From: Dehalococcoidia bacterium UBA1123 | Lineage (GTDB): Bacteria > Chloroflexota > Dehalococcoidia > Lucifugimonadales > UBA1123 | Assembly (NCBI GenBank): GCA_002313895.1 | Contig: DCAW01000142.1 | Span: forward strand, 21,647-49,273 | DNA length: 27,627 nucleotides | Reading direction: 5' to 3' | Shown here: piece after piece, positions 14,191 through 23,912 of the stretch | Numbering within the stretch: the first letter of the stretch is position 1 | How the letters are laid out: the number at the start of each line of letters is the position of its first letter | Made by a program: the position numbers and the translations under genes | The notes under the pieces: model-generated | What the model saw: only the letters and a program-made list of their open reading frames with translations | Database searches by the model: none | Told to the model about the DNA's origin: nothing

Positions 14191-17100
14191 ATGCCGAATA
14201 GCTACCAAAAAGATTACACTCCTCGCCTCTCCGACAAGGGGCTGTATAACTCGTCCTTCGAGCACGACGCTTGTGGTGTCGGACTGGTTGCCAACGTCAA
14301 AGGCAAAAAGTCCCACCAGGTTATCGTACAGGGTCTTGAGGTGTTGATAAACCTGGGCCACCGAGGAGCGTCGGGAGCCGACCCTGAGACCGGCGACGGA
14401 GCAGGCCTGATTATCCAACTGCCTCACGATTTTGTAGTCAAGGAGTTCGGTGGGCAGGGCATCACCGTCCCTACTGAGGGCCATTACGGTCTGGGCATGG
14501 TCTTCTTGCCCACAGACGACCAACAGCGCGCCCGATGCCAGCAGATCATCGAGTCTGTCGTGGCACGAGAGGGCCATACATTGCTGGGATGGCGCGACGT
14601 TCCTGTTTCGCCCGATGCCATCGGCGAACTGTCAGCCAGGGTCATGCCCTTCATCCGGCAATTCGTGGTGGCGGACGGCAACGACTCCGACGATCAGTTT
14701 AGCTTCGAGCAAAGGCTGTTCGTAATTCGCAAGCAGATAGAACGGGCAGTCGAAGAAACCGATCTCGAAAACAAAGACGATTTCTACATATGCAGTCTCT
14801 CCACTAACAAAGTGGTTTACAAGGGACTCACCATGGCCCATCAATTGGAAGGGTTCTATCATGACCTGGCAAACGAGGACGTGGTGACATCCTTCGCGCT
14901 GGTTCATTCCCGATTCTCCACCAACACCCTTGGGTCATGGAAACTGGCGCACCCGTATAGGTTTGTCATCCACAATGGCGAGATAAACACCGTGCGTGGC
15001 AACACCAACTGGATGACCGCCCGCGAGAACAATTTTGCGTCTGACCTGCTGGGCGACGACATTAAGAAACTACTGCCCATAACAACTCCCGGTCAGAGCG
15101 ACACGGCAACTTTGGACAATGCCCTGGAAGTCCTTCTGGCATCAGGGCGCTCCTTGGAACACTCCATGATGATGTTGATTCCGGAAGCGTGGGGCGACCA
15201 TATTCCGATGGATCAGGCAAAACGGGACTTTTACGAGTACCACTCCAGCATGATGGAGCCGTGGGATGGCCCCGCGCTGGTAATCGGCACCGACGGCACG
15301 AAGATATGCGCCGTGCTGGACCGCAACGGCCTTCGGCCCTGCCGCTATCTGGTCACCACAGACGACCTGCTGGTGATGGGTTCCGAAACTGGAGTATTGG
15401 ACGTGCCGCCGGAGAATGTGCTCTTCAAAGAGCGCATTTACCCTGGCCGCATGTTCCTGCTGGACACTGAACGCGGCGAGATCGTGCAGGACAGCGAATT
15501 AAAGTCTGCCCAGGCCGCTCGGCAACCCTACGGTGAGTGGCTGAAAGAAAACATGGTCCACATCGACGATCTGCCGAAGCCTGCCAGCATCCATGAGCCA
15601 GATTTCGACACGCTTGTTCATCGCCAGGCGGCCTTTGGGTACAGCCTCGAAGACCTGCGCATGATTCTGGAGCCTATGGCCCTGACAGGCGGAGAGCCCA
15701 CTGGCTCGATGGGCAACGACTCGCCGCTGGCTGTCATGTCGGAGAAATCCCCGCTGCTGTTCAACTACTTCAAGCAGCTATTCGCCCAGGTCAGCAACCC
15801 TCCTCTGGACGCGATTCGTGAGGAGCTTGTGACCTCGACCCGCTCCATGATCGGCTCTGAGCAGAACCTATTCGACGAGACAGCCGAACACTGCCGCCAG
15901 CTTACGATCACGGAGCCTGTTCTGACCAACGAAGAACTGGAAAAAATCCGCGGCATCGAGGTCAACGGCATCCGAACCAAAACCCTGTCGACGCTGTTCG
16001 ATGTCGAGTCTGGAGACACTCTCAGGCAGGCAATGGACCGGTTGTGCGGCGAAGCCTCTCAGGCCATTGAGGACGGCTACTCGATCTTGATTCTTTCTGA
16101 CAGGGGCGTCGACCGCGACCGCGCGCCGATACCCAGCCTGCTTGCCATCGCAGGAGTGCATCATCATCTGATCCGCGAGGGCACGCGCACCAAAGTTGGC
16201 ATCGTCGTCGAATCGGGAGAGGCTCGCGAGGTCGCTCACTTCGCCTCTCTCGTCAGCTACGGCGCAGCGGCTGTCAATCCTTACCTGGCCTTCGAAACCC
16301 TGGCAGATATGTCACGCCAGTCTGATTTCCTGACGCCCATCGACTACGACGACGCAGTCAAGAACTTCATCAAGGCATCCCACAAGGGCGTCGTCAAGAT
16401 CATGTCCAAGATGGGCATATCCACAATCGCTAGCTACCGCGGCTCTCAGCAGTTCGAAGCTGTGGGCCTGAACACCGACTTGATTGACGAATACTTCACA
16501 TGGACCCCCTCCCGCATCGGCGGCATTGGGCTGGATGAGATCGAAGAGGAAGCCCGCCAGAGACACAGCTTCGCATACTTGGATTTGGTAGTCAGCGGCA
16601 ACCTGAACCTCGACCAGGGCGGTTACTACCAGTGGCGCAGGGATGGCGAGCGCCACATGTGGAATCCGTCCACCATCGCCGTGCTTCAGCGGGCCGCCAA
16701 GGACAATAACTGGGAGTCCTACAAGGCGTTCGCCGAGTCCAGTAACTCCTACGCTCGAAATCTATTCACCATCCGGGGGCTTTTGGAGTTCAAGAACGCC
16801 GAAACCGCCATACCGCTGGACGAGGTGGATCCTGCCAGCGAGATTGTGAAGCGGTTCGCCACGGGGGCTATATCCTTGGGTTCAATAGGTCGCGAGGCTC
16901 ACGAGACTTTAGGCATCGCCATGAACCGGATCAACGCCCGGTCGAACACCGGCGAGGGTGGCGAGGATTTCCATAGATATACACTCGACGACAATGGCGA
17001 CTCGCGAAACAGCGCCATTAAGCAGGTGGCATCTGGCCGATTCGGCGTGACGATTAACTACCTCGCCAACGCCCTTGACCTCCAGATCAAGATGGCTCAG

Positions 17101-18753
17101 GGCTCAAAGCCCGGCGAGGGCGGACAGCTTCCCGGCCACAAGGTTGATGAGTACATCGGCTGGGTGCGGAACTCGACCCCCGGAGTCGAGCTTATCTCGC
17201 CGCCGCCCCATCACGACATATATTCGATTGAGGACCTAGCGCAGCTTATCCATGACCTCAAGAACGCCAACCCGACGGCACGGATACACGTCAAACTGGT
17301 GGCTGAAGCAGGCGTCGGCACCATCGCCGCCGGAGTGTCCAAAGGCCACGGCGACGTCGTGCTTATATCCGGCGACAGCGGAGGCACCGGCGCGTCTCCT
17401 GATTCGTCTATCAAACACGCTGGCCTGCCCTGGGAACTCGGAGTCGCCGAGACCCAGCAGGTGCTGGTTGAGAACGACCTGCGAGGCCGCATTGTCGTCC
17501 AGACCGACGGCCAGATCAAGACAGGCCGCGACGTCGCGATCGCATGCCTTCTGGGCGCCGAGGAATTCGGCATGGCAACAGCGCCCCTCATCACGTTAGG
17601 CTGCATCATGCTGCGAAAGTGCCACCTGAACACCTGCTCCGTGGGCATTGCGACCCAGGACCCTGAACTTCGCAAGCGCTTCACCGGAAAACCTGAACAC
17701 GTAATCAATTACTTCTTCTTCGTGGCCGAAGAGCTTCGACAGATCATGGCGAACATGGGATTCCGCACTATCAACGAAATGGTGGGGCGCATGGATAGGC
17801 TGGAGGGCAGCAAAGCCGTCGAACACTGGAAGGCCCAGGGGTTGGACTTCAGCTATCTGCTCAACATGCCCGATGTCCCCGACGACGTTGCGACCTACTG
17901 CCGCGAAACTCAAGACCACGGTCTGGAAAATGCGCTGGACAACAAGCTAATCGAGCTGTCGGCCGATGCGCTGGCGAACGGGACGCCTGTGGAACTGGAC
18001 CTTCCCATCAGCAACTCGAACCGCACAGTGGGCACGACCTTGAGCTACAACGTGGCGAAGCGGTACGGCGAAGACGCACTGCCCGAGGACACAATTCAGA
18101 TTCGTTTCACAGGCTCTGCCGGCCAAAGCTTCGCGGCGTTCCTGGCTAAAGGCATCACAATGTACGTCGATGGAGACTCTAACGACTACTTCGCCAAGGG
18201 CCTGTCTGGCGGCAAGGTCGTCATCAAGCCGCCTCCCGAGGCGACATTCACGCCAGAGGAGAACATCATCGTCGGCAACGTGGTTCTTTACGGGGCCACC
18301 GGCGGCAAGGTGTTCATTCGCGGCATCGCCGGAGAGCGGTTCTGCGTCCGCAACAGCGGAGCAGAGGCGGTAGTGGAAGGCGTGGGAGACCACGGCTGTG
18401 AGTACATGACACGCGGCAACGTGGTGATACTGGGGCCGACAGGCCGGAACTTCGCGGCAGGCATGAGCGGAGGCGAAGCGTACGTCCTGGACGAACACGA
18501 CCAGTTCAGAGACCTTTGCAACACCGAGATGGTCGATCTCGAAAACCTTGCGGAGCCAGAGGACATCGCCACCGTCCGTCGCATGATCGAGGATCATCTG
18601 GGCTACACTGGTAGCTCCAACGCCCAGCGGGTCCTGGACAACTGGGACGACATTATTCCGAAGTTCGTCAAGGTTATGCCCAGGGCATTCAAAACTATCA
18701 TTGCTGAGCGCAAACATAGAGAAGCCGAAGCGGTAGGAATCTCCGACGATTAA
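14191..18753 (+). CDS. gltB: Glutamate synthase (NADPH) large subunit
   Basis: A GOGAT alpha subunit of 1520 aa from ATG 14191; an in-frame ATG at 14134 would add 19 residues. I prefer 14191 because it leaves a short propeptide before the catalytic cysteine C28 in EHDACGVG, which becomes residue 1 after processing. Domains in order are: class II glutamine amidotransferase (about 28-420, with LGHRGASGADPETGDGAG and VHSRFSTNT), a central domain, the FMN-binding synthase domain (about 830-1200, with GDSGGTGASP), the 3Fe-4S cysteines C1138, C1144 and C1149, and the C-terminal beta-helix with GGxV(V/F)I repeats (about 1290-1480). It transfers the glutamine amide to 2-oxoglutarate, giving two glutamates with GltD. 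gltD follows after 81 nt. Neither candidate start has a strong ribosome-binding site. Confidence 0.95.
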   Translation: MPNSYQKDYTPRLSDKGLYNSSFEHDACGVGLVANVKGKKSHQVIVQGLEVLINLGHRGASGADPETGDGAGLIIQLPHDFVVKEFGGQGITVPTEGHYGLGMVFLPTDDQQRARCQQIIESVVAREGHTLLGWRDVPVSPDAIGELSARVMPFIRQFVVADGNDSDDQFSFEQRLFVIRKQIERAVEETDLENKDDFYICSLSTNKVVYKGLTMAHQLEGFYHDLANEDVVTSFALVHSRFSTNTLGSWKLAHPYRFVIHNGEINTVRGNTNWMTARENNFASDLLGDDIKKLLPITTPGQSDTATLDNALEVLLASGRSLEHSMMMLIPEAWGDHIPMDQAKRDFYEYHSSMMEPWDGPALVIGTDGTKICAVLDRNGLRPCRYLVTTDDLLVMGSETGVLDVPPENVLFKERIYPGRMFLLDTERGEIVQDSELKSAQAARQPYGEWLKENMVHIDDLPKPASIHEPDFDTLVHRQAAFGYSLEDLRMILEPMALTGGEPTGSMGNDSPLAVMSEKSPLLFNYFKQLFAQVSNPPLDAIREELVTSTRSMIGSEQNLFDETAEHCRQLTITEPVLTNEELEKIRGIEVNGIRTKTLSTLFDVESGDTLRQAMDRLCGEASQAIEDGYSILILSDRGVDRDRAPIPSLLAIAGVHHHLIREGTRTKVGIVVESGEAREVAHFASLVSYGAAAVNPYLAFETLADMSRQSDFLTPIDYDDAVKNFIKASHKGVVKIMSKMGISTIASYRGSQQFEAVGLNTDLIDEYFTWTPSRIGGIGLDEIEEEARQRHSFAYLDLVVSGNLNLDQGGYYQWRRDGERHMWNPSTIAVLQRAAKDNNWESYKAFAESSNSYARNLFTIRGLLEFKNAETAIPLDEVDPASEIVKRFATGAISLGSIGREAHETLGIAMNRINARSNTGEGGEDFHRYTLDDNGDSRNSAIKQVASGRFGVTINYLANALDLQIKMAQGSKPGEGGQLPGHKVDEYIGWVRNSTPGVELISPPPHHDIYSIEDLAQLIHDLKNANPTARIHVKLVAEAGVGTIAAGVSKGHGDVVLISGDSGGTGASPDSSIKHAGLPWELGVAETQQVLVENDLRGRIVVQTDGQIKTGRDVAIACLLGAEEFGMATAPLITLGCIMLRKCHLNTCSVGIATQDPELRKRFTGKPEHVINYFFFVAEELRQIMANMGFRTINEMVGRMDRLEGSKAVEHWKAQGLDFSYLLNMPDVPDDVATYCRETQDHGLENALDNKLIELSADALANGTPVELDLPISNSNRTVGTTLSYNVAKRYGEDALPEDTIQIRFTGSAGQSFAAFLAKGITMYVDGDSNDYFAKGLSGGKVVIKPPPEATFTPEENIIVGNVVLYGATGGKVFIRGIAGERFCVRNSGAEAVVEGVGDHGCEYMTRGNVVILGPTGRNFAAGMSGGEAYVLDEHDQFRDLCNTEMVDLENLAEPEDIATVRRMIEDHLGYTGSSNAQRVLDNWDDIIPKFVKVMPRAFKTIIAERKHREAEAVGISDD

Positions 18754-18834
18754 TCGAATATACAACTGCATCCAATCCCAAATTCAGGTCGACCAATTGT
18801 AGGCCTTGAACTCACCAAACTGGAAGAAACGTTA

Positions 18835-20301
18835 ATGGGTAAACCCACAGGATTTAAGGAACTGGCCCGACAGGGACTGCCCCAGGAGTCACCTTCGGAA
18901 CGAGTTCAACACTGGGCCGAGTTTTACCAGCCGTGGAGCGAGCAGCAGGCCCGAGACCAGGGCGCCCGGTGCATGAACTGCTCCGTTCCCTTCTGCATGG
19001 CCGGATGCCCGCTGGGCAACATCATCCCGGATTTCAACGACCTGGTCTATCGAGGCAAATGGCGCGAGGCTTTGGAAGAGTTGCACTCAACCAACAATTT
19101 CCCCGAATTCACAGGCAGGATATGCCCCGCTCCCTGCGAGGCGTCCTGCGTTTTGAACATCAACGACGACCCTGTCACCATTGAGTACATGGAACGTTCC
19201 ATTGTAGAGCGCGGATGGGAAGAGGGTTGGATAACGCCCCAACCTCCGGCGTCCCGAACGGGCAAGAGTGTTGCTGTCGTCGGTTCGGGGCCTGCCGGTC
19301 TCGCCGCGGCCATGCAGTTGAATCGGGCCGGACATCTGGTCACTGTATTCGAACGCGATGAGCACATCGGCGGCCTGCTGAGGCTGGGAATCCCGGATTT
19401 CAAGCTTGAGAAGCACATCATCCAGCGGCGCGTTGACCAGATGGAGGCCGAGGGTGTCATCTTCAGAACCGGAGTCCACGTCGGCAAAAATTATCCAGTT
19501 GACCAGCTAAAGTCTGAGTTCGATGCCATATGCCTCACCGGAGGCTCGACAATATCCCGAGACCTGCCCATACCCGGCAGGGAGTTAGATGGAATCCATT
19601 TGGCTATGGAGTACCTGCCTCAACAGAATCGCATCAACCAGGGCGCCAAAGTGGACGCATCCGAACGCATCGTCGCCGAGGGCAAACGAGTGGTGATCCT
19701 AGGCGGCGGCGACACAGGCTCCGACTGTCTGGGCACGGCCCATCGTCAGGGCGCGGAGGTCGTGTATCAGTACGAATTGCTGCCTGAGCCTCCCGTCGAG
19801 CGCCGAGCCAACAACCCCTGGCCTCTGTGGCCGACAATCTTGCGGACGTCATCGGCTCAAGAAGAGGGCGGAGTCCGAGATTATAACATCCTGACCAAGC
19901 ACTTCTCCGGCAGCAACGGCAAAGTCGAAAAGCTCCACGCCGTTCGCCTCGAATGGGGCCCTCCCGACAAGACAGGCCGTCCGGCCATGGTCGAAATTCC
20001 CGGAAGCGAGTTCGAGATAGACTGCGATCTCGTGCTTTTGGCGCTCGGCTTTGTTTCCCCCGAACGCGTCGGGATGATCGAAGACCTGGGCGTGTCTCTC
20101 GACCCGCGCGGCAACGTCCAGACCGACGCCAACAAGATGACCGACGTTCCCGGAATCTTCGCCGCTGGCGACATGTCCCGGGGCCAGTCCCTGGTCGTTT
20201 GGGCCCTAGCAGAAGGCCGCGAAGCCGCCCGCGGAATCGACCTGCGCCTCATGGACAAAACCAGCCTGCCGCATTCGGTCAGCACGGTTCCTAGCATGTA
20301 G
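18835..20301 (+). CDS. gltD: Glutamate synthase small subunit
   Basis: A 488-aa GOGAT beta subunit that takes electrons from NAD(P)H through FAD to the large subunit. N-terminal cysteines for two 4Fe-4S clusters are C46, C49, C54 and C58 (RCMNCSVPFCMAGC) and C97, C101 and C105 (ICPAPCEASC). The FAD site is VAVVGSGPAGLAAA (Gly 150/152/155), the NAD(P) site VVILGGGDTGSDCLG, and the second FAD motif GIFAAGDMSRGQSLVVWA. GGAAG lies 8 nt before the ATG. It is the last gene of the nitrogen island, followed by a hairpin terminator. Confidence 0.97.
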   Translation: MGKPTGFKELARQGLPQESPSERVQHWAEFYQPWSEQQARDQGARCMNCSVPFCMAGCPLGNIIPDFNDLVYRGKWREALEELHSTNNFPEFTGRICPAPCEASCVLNINDDPVTIEYMERSIVERGWEEGWITPQPPASRTGKSVAVVGSGPAGLAAAMQLNRAGHLVTVFERDEHIGGLLRLGIPDFKLEKHIIQRRVDQMEAEGVIFRTGVHVGKNYPVDQLKSEFDAICLTGGSTISRDLPIPGRELDGIHLAMEYLPQQNRINQGAKVDASERIVAEGKRVVILGGGDTGSDCLGTAHRQGAEVVYQYELLPEPPVERRANNPWPLWPTILRTSSAQEEGGVRDYNILTKHFSGSNGKVEKLHAVRLEWGPPDKTGRPAMVEIPGSEFEIDCDLVLLALGFVSPERVGMIEDLGVSLDPRGNVQTDANKMTDVPGIFAAGDMSRGQSLVVWALAEGREAARGIDLRLMDKTSLPHSVSTVPSM

Positions 20302-20364
20302 ATTGAAGGAATCACTTTGACCCGAATTCTTGACTGACTAAGGTATCGATAGGACAAAACTCTT

Positions 20365-20397
20365 GACTATCAGTGGGCTTATGTCCCCCTGATAGTC
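20365..20397 (+). terminator. Hairpin terminator after gltD
   Basis: GACTATCAG (20365-20373) and CTGATAGTC (20389-20397) form a 9-bp stem with GGG/CCC inside it, followed by CTTGCGCCTT. The T tract is weak, so termination may be partial. Confidence 0.55.
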
Positions 20398-20448
20398 CTT
20401 GCGCCTTCGTTGATTCACGAACCTCAAGCCATCAGGAACCTTCTTCAC

Positions 20449-21393
20449 ATGCACTTCAAATCCGAACACGCCCAAAACATCCTTCGCGCCATATCACCTG
20501 ACCTCAAGCTCGTCTCCGTATCGCCTGCGACTGGGGCGTTCACCAACGAAGTTCGAATTCTGGAGTGCCGAACTCGGTCCGGCAAGGGTTTGCGGCTCGC
20601 CGTCAAGCTCATGACCGACGATGACGCATGGGACGCTCCTCTACGGGCATCCGCTGATTTCCACGGCCTTCAGGTCGCCAGGGCGCATGGCATTCCGGCT
20701 CCCGAACCTCTGTATCTGGACCCAACGGGCGATGTCTTGGGCGCGCCGGGTATCGTGACTCGGATGGTTGAGGGCCGTCAGATTGCCGCCCCTGAGAACG
20801 TTGGCGATTGGGCCGAATCTCTAGCTGATCTGCTGCTGAAAATCCACGACGTCAGACCCAACGAGCAGGAGCGAGAACACCTTTACGACGGCAACGACTT
20901 AGGCCTGTATTTCCTGACCCGCGACTATCCAGAACGCATGGCAGGACATCCGCTGTCCGACACTATCTACGACGCCATCCGCGAACTGCGCTTCGAAATC
21001 GAAAATCTGCAGTCCGTGTTCATCCACATGGACTACTGGCCCGGCAATGTGCTGTGGCACGAGGGTCGGATATCGGCGGTGTTGGACTGGGACGCCGCCG
21101 CCTACGGAGACCCTGCTCTGGATGTGGCCTACTTCCGCATGAATATGTACCTGCGGGGCATCAAGGAGGCGGCGGACATCTTCCTCAAACGCTACGAGGC
21201 GGAGTCCGGAGCCAGGGTACGCAACCTGGGGTTCTGGGAGTTGTCCCGCGCCGCTGGGCCTCTGCCGAACCCCGCGCTCTGGATTCCCATGTCCAGGGAA
21301 ATGGGCGACGCTGGGTCCACCGACGACCGCGCCGACACCGATTATTACGAGTTCGTCGAAAACGCAAGACGCAAGGCCTACAACGGAAGGTAA
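20449..21393 (+). CDS. Aminoglycoside-phosphotransferase-fold kinase
   Basis: A 314-aa protein of the APH/choline kinase fold. The catalytic motif HMDYWPGNVLW gives the HxDxxxxN pattern (Asp base and Mg-binding Asn), followed by the second metal motif LDWDAAAYGDPALDVA. The N-terminal lobe has RLAVKLM, with the ATP-binding lysine. I chose ATG 20449 because AGGA lies upstream; an in-frame TTG at 20410 would add 13 residues but sits only 12 nt after the gltD hairpin and has no ribosome-binding site. The family includes antibiotic kinases, homoserine and methylthioribose kinases and many orphans, and nothing here fixes the substrate. True resistance is not implied. Confidence 0.82.
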   Translation: MHFKSEHAQNILRAISPDLKLVSVSPATGAFTNEVRILECRTRSGKGLRLAVKLMTDDDAWDAPLRASADFHGLQVARAHGIPAPEPLYLDPTGDVLGAPGIVTRMVEGRQIAAPENVGDWAESLADLLLKIHDVRPNEQEREHLYDGNDLGLYFLTRDYPERMAGHPLSDTIYDAIRELRFEIENLQSVFIHMDYWPGNVLWHEGRISAVLDWDAAAYGDPALDVAYFRMNMYLRGIKEAADIFLKRYEAESGARVRNLGFWELSRAAGPLPNPALWIPMSREMGDAGSTDDRADTDYYEFVENARRKAYNGR

Positions 21394-21429
21394 ATTCAAG
21401 AAACTTCACACAAGCCTTGTTTCGACGCG

Positions 21430-21435
21430 TATAAT
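21430..21435 (+). promoter_or_regulatory. TATAAT -10 element deciding the aminotransferase start
   Basis: A perfect TATAAT ends immediately before ATG 21436, with TTCACA (21405-21410) as a poor -35 at 19 bp. Transcription from it would begin near 21442, after that ATG, which argues for the downstream TTG 21484 as the real start. Confidence 0.45.
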
Positions 21436-21483
21436 ATGGCGCGAACCCTCGATTGCCGCCTCATGCGCCACACGGGAGAACAA

Positions 21484-22656
21484 TTGCCACAATTCGACAT
21501 TGATGCCGTCCGCGCCGAAATCCATGCCCTCGACAAGTCCATCTACATGAACACCGGAGGCTCCGGGCCTCTGCCCAATTCGGTCGCTCAGGACATCATC
21601 AGCGCATATCAAGACGTTGCCGAGAACGGGGCCGACATCCCTACGGTCAGAGGGCCGGTGCGTGATAGGTTCGAGAGCGCAAGGCAGGTTTCCGCCGGCC
21701 TGTTTGGTGTGGACTCCAGCGAGATTGCCCTGTTCAGGGCTATATCTGAAGGCATCAGCACCGTGGCATACGGCATCGACTGGAACCCTGGCGACGAGGT
21801 GATTATCTCCAACGAGGAGCATCCCACCGGAATAATCGTCTGGCTCAATCTGGTAGAACGACGAGGCATCAAGATCAAAAAGCTTCAGATTTCGCTGGAC
21901 AGAGAAGAACTGCTATCCCGATTCTCTGACCTGTTGAGTGACCGCACCCGACTGGTCGCCATCAGCCACGTCACCACCGACACCGGAACACGCCTGCCTG
22001 CCAAAGAGATGTGCGATATAGCCCATGCCCGCAACATCCCGGTGATTCTGGACGCCGCGCAGTCGGCGGGCCAGTTTCCCGTCGATCTGCGAAACATCGA
22101 CGTCGACTTCTACGCCTGCACGGGCCATAAGTGGCTTTTGGGCGGCTGGGGAACCGGCATCTTCTATGTCAAGAAAGAGTGGATTCCCAAACTGGAGGTC
22201 TCGTGGTCCGGTTCTGGCGCTGGCGACTGGAATCGGCATACCGACGACCTGGAATTCACCGATAGCGCCCACAAGTTTGAGTTCGGCGGGCGACACGACA
22301 CTCTGTACAGCGGCATGAGCAAGGGCATCGAGTTCGTGCAGAGCGTTGGCCTTGAGAACGTCGAGACCCAATCCCGCGCACTGACTGACAGACTCAAGGC
22401 CGCCATATCCGAGATCGACGGCGCAACCCTTCGCAGCCCTGAGTCCAACGAGTTCTCCACAGGCATCGTCACATTCTCAGTTTCGGGACTGTCTGGAACC
22501 GACCTCAACGCACAGATGTTCGAGCGGTGGCGCATCCTGGGCAGGCCTGCTCTGAACCACTCTTCGATGAGGCTGTCCTGCGCCTTCTTCAACAGCCATC
22601 AGGAAATCGACACCGTGATCGACGCCATCAGCGCGCTTGCGAACGAAAACCGTTAA
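21484..22656 (+). CDS. Class V aminotransferase-fold PLP enzyme
   Basis: A 390-aa fold-type I PLP enzyme, class V (cysteine desulfurase/isopenicillin N epimerase-like). The PLP lysine is in ACTGHKWLLGGWGTG and the PLP-binding aspartate in PVILDAAQSAGQFPVD. I place the start at TTG 21484 because GGGAG (21474-21478) is 5 nt upstream; the longer frame from ATG 21436 begins on top of a TATAAT box. The C-terminal loop reads ALNHSSMRLSCAFFN and lacks the RxGHHCA-type cysteine of SufS-like desulfurases, so sulfur release from cysteine is unlikely; an epimerase, lyase or aminotransferase role fits better. It is followed after 51 nt by a 2-hydroxyacid dehydrogenase, possibly acting on the same substrate family. 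Confidence 0.8.
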   Translation: MPQFDIDAVRAEIHALDKSIYMNTGGSGPLPNSVAQDIISAYQDVAENGADIPTVRGPVRDRFESARQVSAGLFGVDSSEIALFRAISEGISTVAYGIDWNPGDEVIISNEEHPTGIIVWLNLVERRGIKIKKLQISLDREELLSRFSDLLSDRTRLVAISHVTTDTGTRLPAKEMCDIAHARNIPVILDAAQSAGQFPVDLRNIDVDFYACTGHKWLLGGWGTGIFYVKKEWIPKLEVSWSGSGAGDWNRHTDDLEFTDSAHKFEFGGRHDTLYSGMSKGIEFVQSVGLENVETQSRALTDRLKAAISEIDGATLRSPESNEFSTGIVTFSVSGLSGTDLNAQMFERWRILGRPALNHSSMRLSCAFFNSHQEIDTVIDAISALANENR

Positions 22657-22707
22657 TGCCATCACAACAAAGCCAATTAAGCAAACAAAAATAGGGAGGC
22701 AACACAA

Positions 22708-23730
22708 GTGACGCAAAAAGTAGTAATGCTATCCAGAGGCGAGCCCGATACCGAGCTTATCGAGACCCAGATGCAAGGAATCGATTATGAGTTCGAAGTC
22801 CACAGCATTGAGAGCGAAGGCGAGGCGATGGAGGCCGTAAAGGGAGCTGACGTCATCATCGACCAGGGCATCGTGCTAACCCGAGAGATTATTGAGGAGA
22901 TTGACCAGGGCCAGGCCATCGTCAGTTTCGGTCACGGGTTCAACCACATTGACCACGAAGCCGCCACAGACCAGAGCGTCATGGTGGTCAACAGCGCAGG
23001 CTTCTGCACCGAAGAGGTCTCGAACCACGCCATCACAATGCTGCTGGCATGCGCCAAAAAGCTGACTATCCTCAACGATCTGGTTAAGGCAGGCAAGTGG
23101 GGAGCAGAGACCAGGGACGCCATTGTCCCGATGGTGCCCATCGACGGCAACGTGCTGGGACTTGTGGCCTTTGGCAACATCGCCCGCGCCGCCGCCCGCA
23201 AGGCCAAAGCCTTCGGAATCGAGGTCATAGCATACGATCCATACGTCGCCCCATGGATAGCCAAAGAATACGGCGTGCGGTTGGTCGGGAGCCTGGAAGA
23301 ACTCGCCGCTTCGTCCGATTTCATCTCGGTCCACACTCCTCTAAACAACCAGACCCGAGGACTCATAGGAGCGGACTTCTTCAAGGCCATGAAGTCGACA
23401 GCCTACTTCATAAACACGTGCCGAGGCCCGGTCGTCGATGAGGCAGCGCTGATCGATGCGCTGAGAAACAAGGAGTTCGCCGGAGCCGGACTGGACGTTT
23501 TCGAGGAAGAGCCGACCGCGCCCGACAACCCGCTGTTCGATTTTGACAACGTCATCGTGACGCCCCACTCCGCCGGGTCCTCGTCAAGGTCTAGGGTCGC
23601 TGCCTTGGTGCAGGTGGGTCAGGAGACCGCCCGGATTCTGCGCGGCACACTGCCCATGTCCCTGGTGAACCCAGAGGTGCGGCACAAGATCGCCGAGCGT
23701 CCTATGGGCCTGAACCCGTCAACCCAGTAG
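22708..23730 (+). CDS. D-isomer-specific 2-hydroxyacid dehydrogenase
   Basis: A 340-aa NAD-dependent oxidoreductase of the D-2-hydroxyacid dehydrogenase family (phosphoglycerate dehydrogenase/SerA-like without an ACT domain). The catalytic triad is visible: Arg in INTCRGPVVDEAAL, Glu in DVFEEEPTAPDNPL and His in VIVTPHSAGSSS. The Rossmann loop reads GLVAFGNIA instead of the usual GIVGFGRIG, so two of the three GxGxxG glycines are alanine. GGGAGG lies 8 nt before the GTG start at 22708. It probably shares a transcript with the class V aminotransferase upstream and ends in a terminator. The substrate is unknown. Confidence 0.88.
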   Translation: MTQKVVMLSRGEPDTELIETQMQGIDYEFEVHSIESEGEAMEAVKGADVIIDQGIVLTREIIEEIDQGQAIVSFGHGFNHIDHEAATDQSVMVVNSAGFCTEEVSNHAITMLLACAKKLTILNDLVKAGKWGAETRDAIVPMVPIDGNVLGLVAFGNIARAAARKAKAFGIEVIAYDPYVAPWIAKEYGVRLVGSLEELAASSDFISVHTPLNNQTRGLIGADFFKAMKSTAYFINTCRGPVVDEAALIDALRNKEFAGAGLDVFEEEPTAPDNPLFDFDNVIVTPHSAGSSSRSRVAALVQVGQETARILRGTLPMSLVNPEVRHKIAERPMGLNPSTQ

Positions 23731-23759
23731 CATATCTCTCAATAAAACATAGTTAGCAT

Positions 23760-23788
23760 AAGGGCAGCTCGCAAGAGTCGCCCTTTTT
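23760..23788 (+). terminator. Intrinsic terminator after the dehydrogenase
   Basis: AAGGGC (23760-23765) pairs with GCCCTT (23780-23785), with CTC/GAG inside and a GCAA loop, followed by TTTTTG. A classical rho-independent terminator. Confidence 0.85.
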
Positions 23789-23912
23789 GTTTGCCAGGCG
23801 ATGGGTCGCACGGGAGGGTGCGATTATTGCTGCGATTGACTGACGATCCTGTTCCGGTTTTGGCGCTCTCAGGGATTATAGTATCAAGCGACATATCGAA
23901 GGAGCGCCATCG

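Noticed and set aside
17947..18771. A 274-aa minus-strand open frame across the end of gltB
   Set aside because: Shadow of the gltB beta-helix domain; no independent start signal.
20449..21393. The APH-fold kinase as an antibiotic resistance gene
   Set aside because: Fold and motifs are shared by many metabolic kinases and there is no resistance context.
21484..22656. Class V enzyme as a cysteine desulfurase
   Set aside because: The catalytic cysteine loop is absent; the equivalent segment is ALNHSSMRLSCAFFN.
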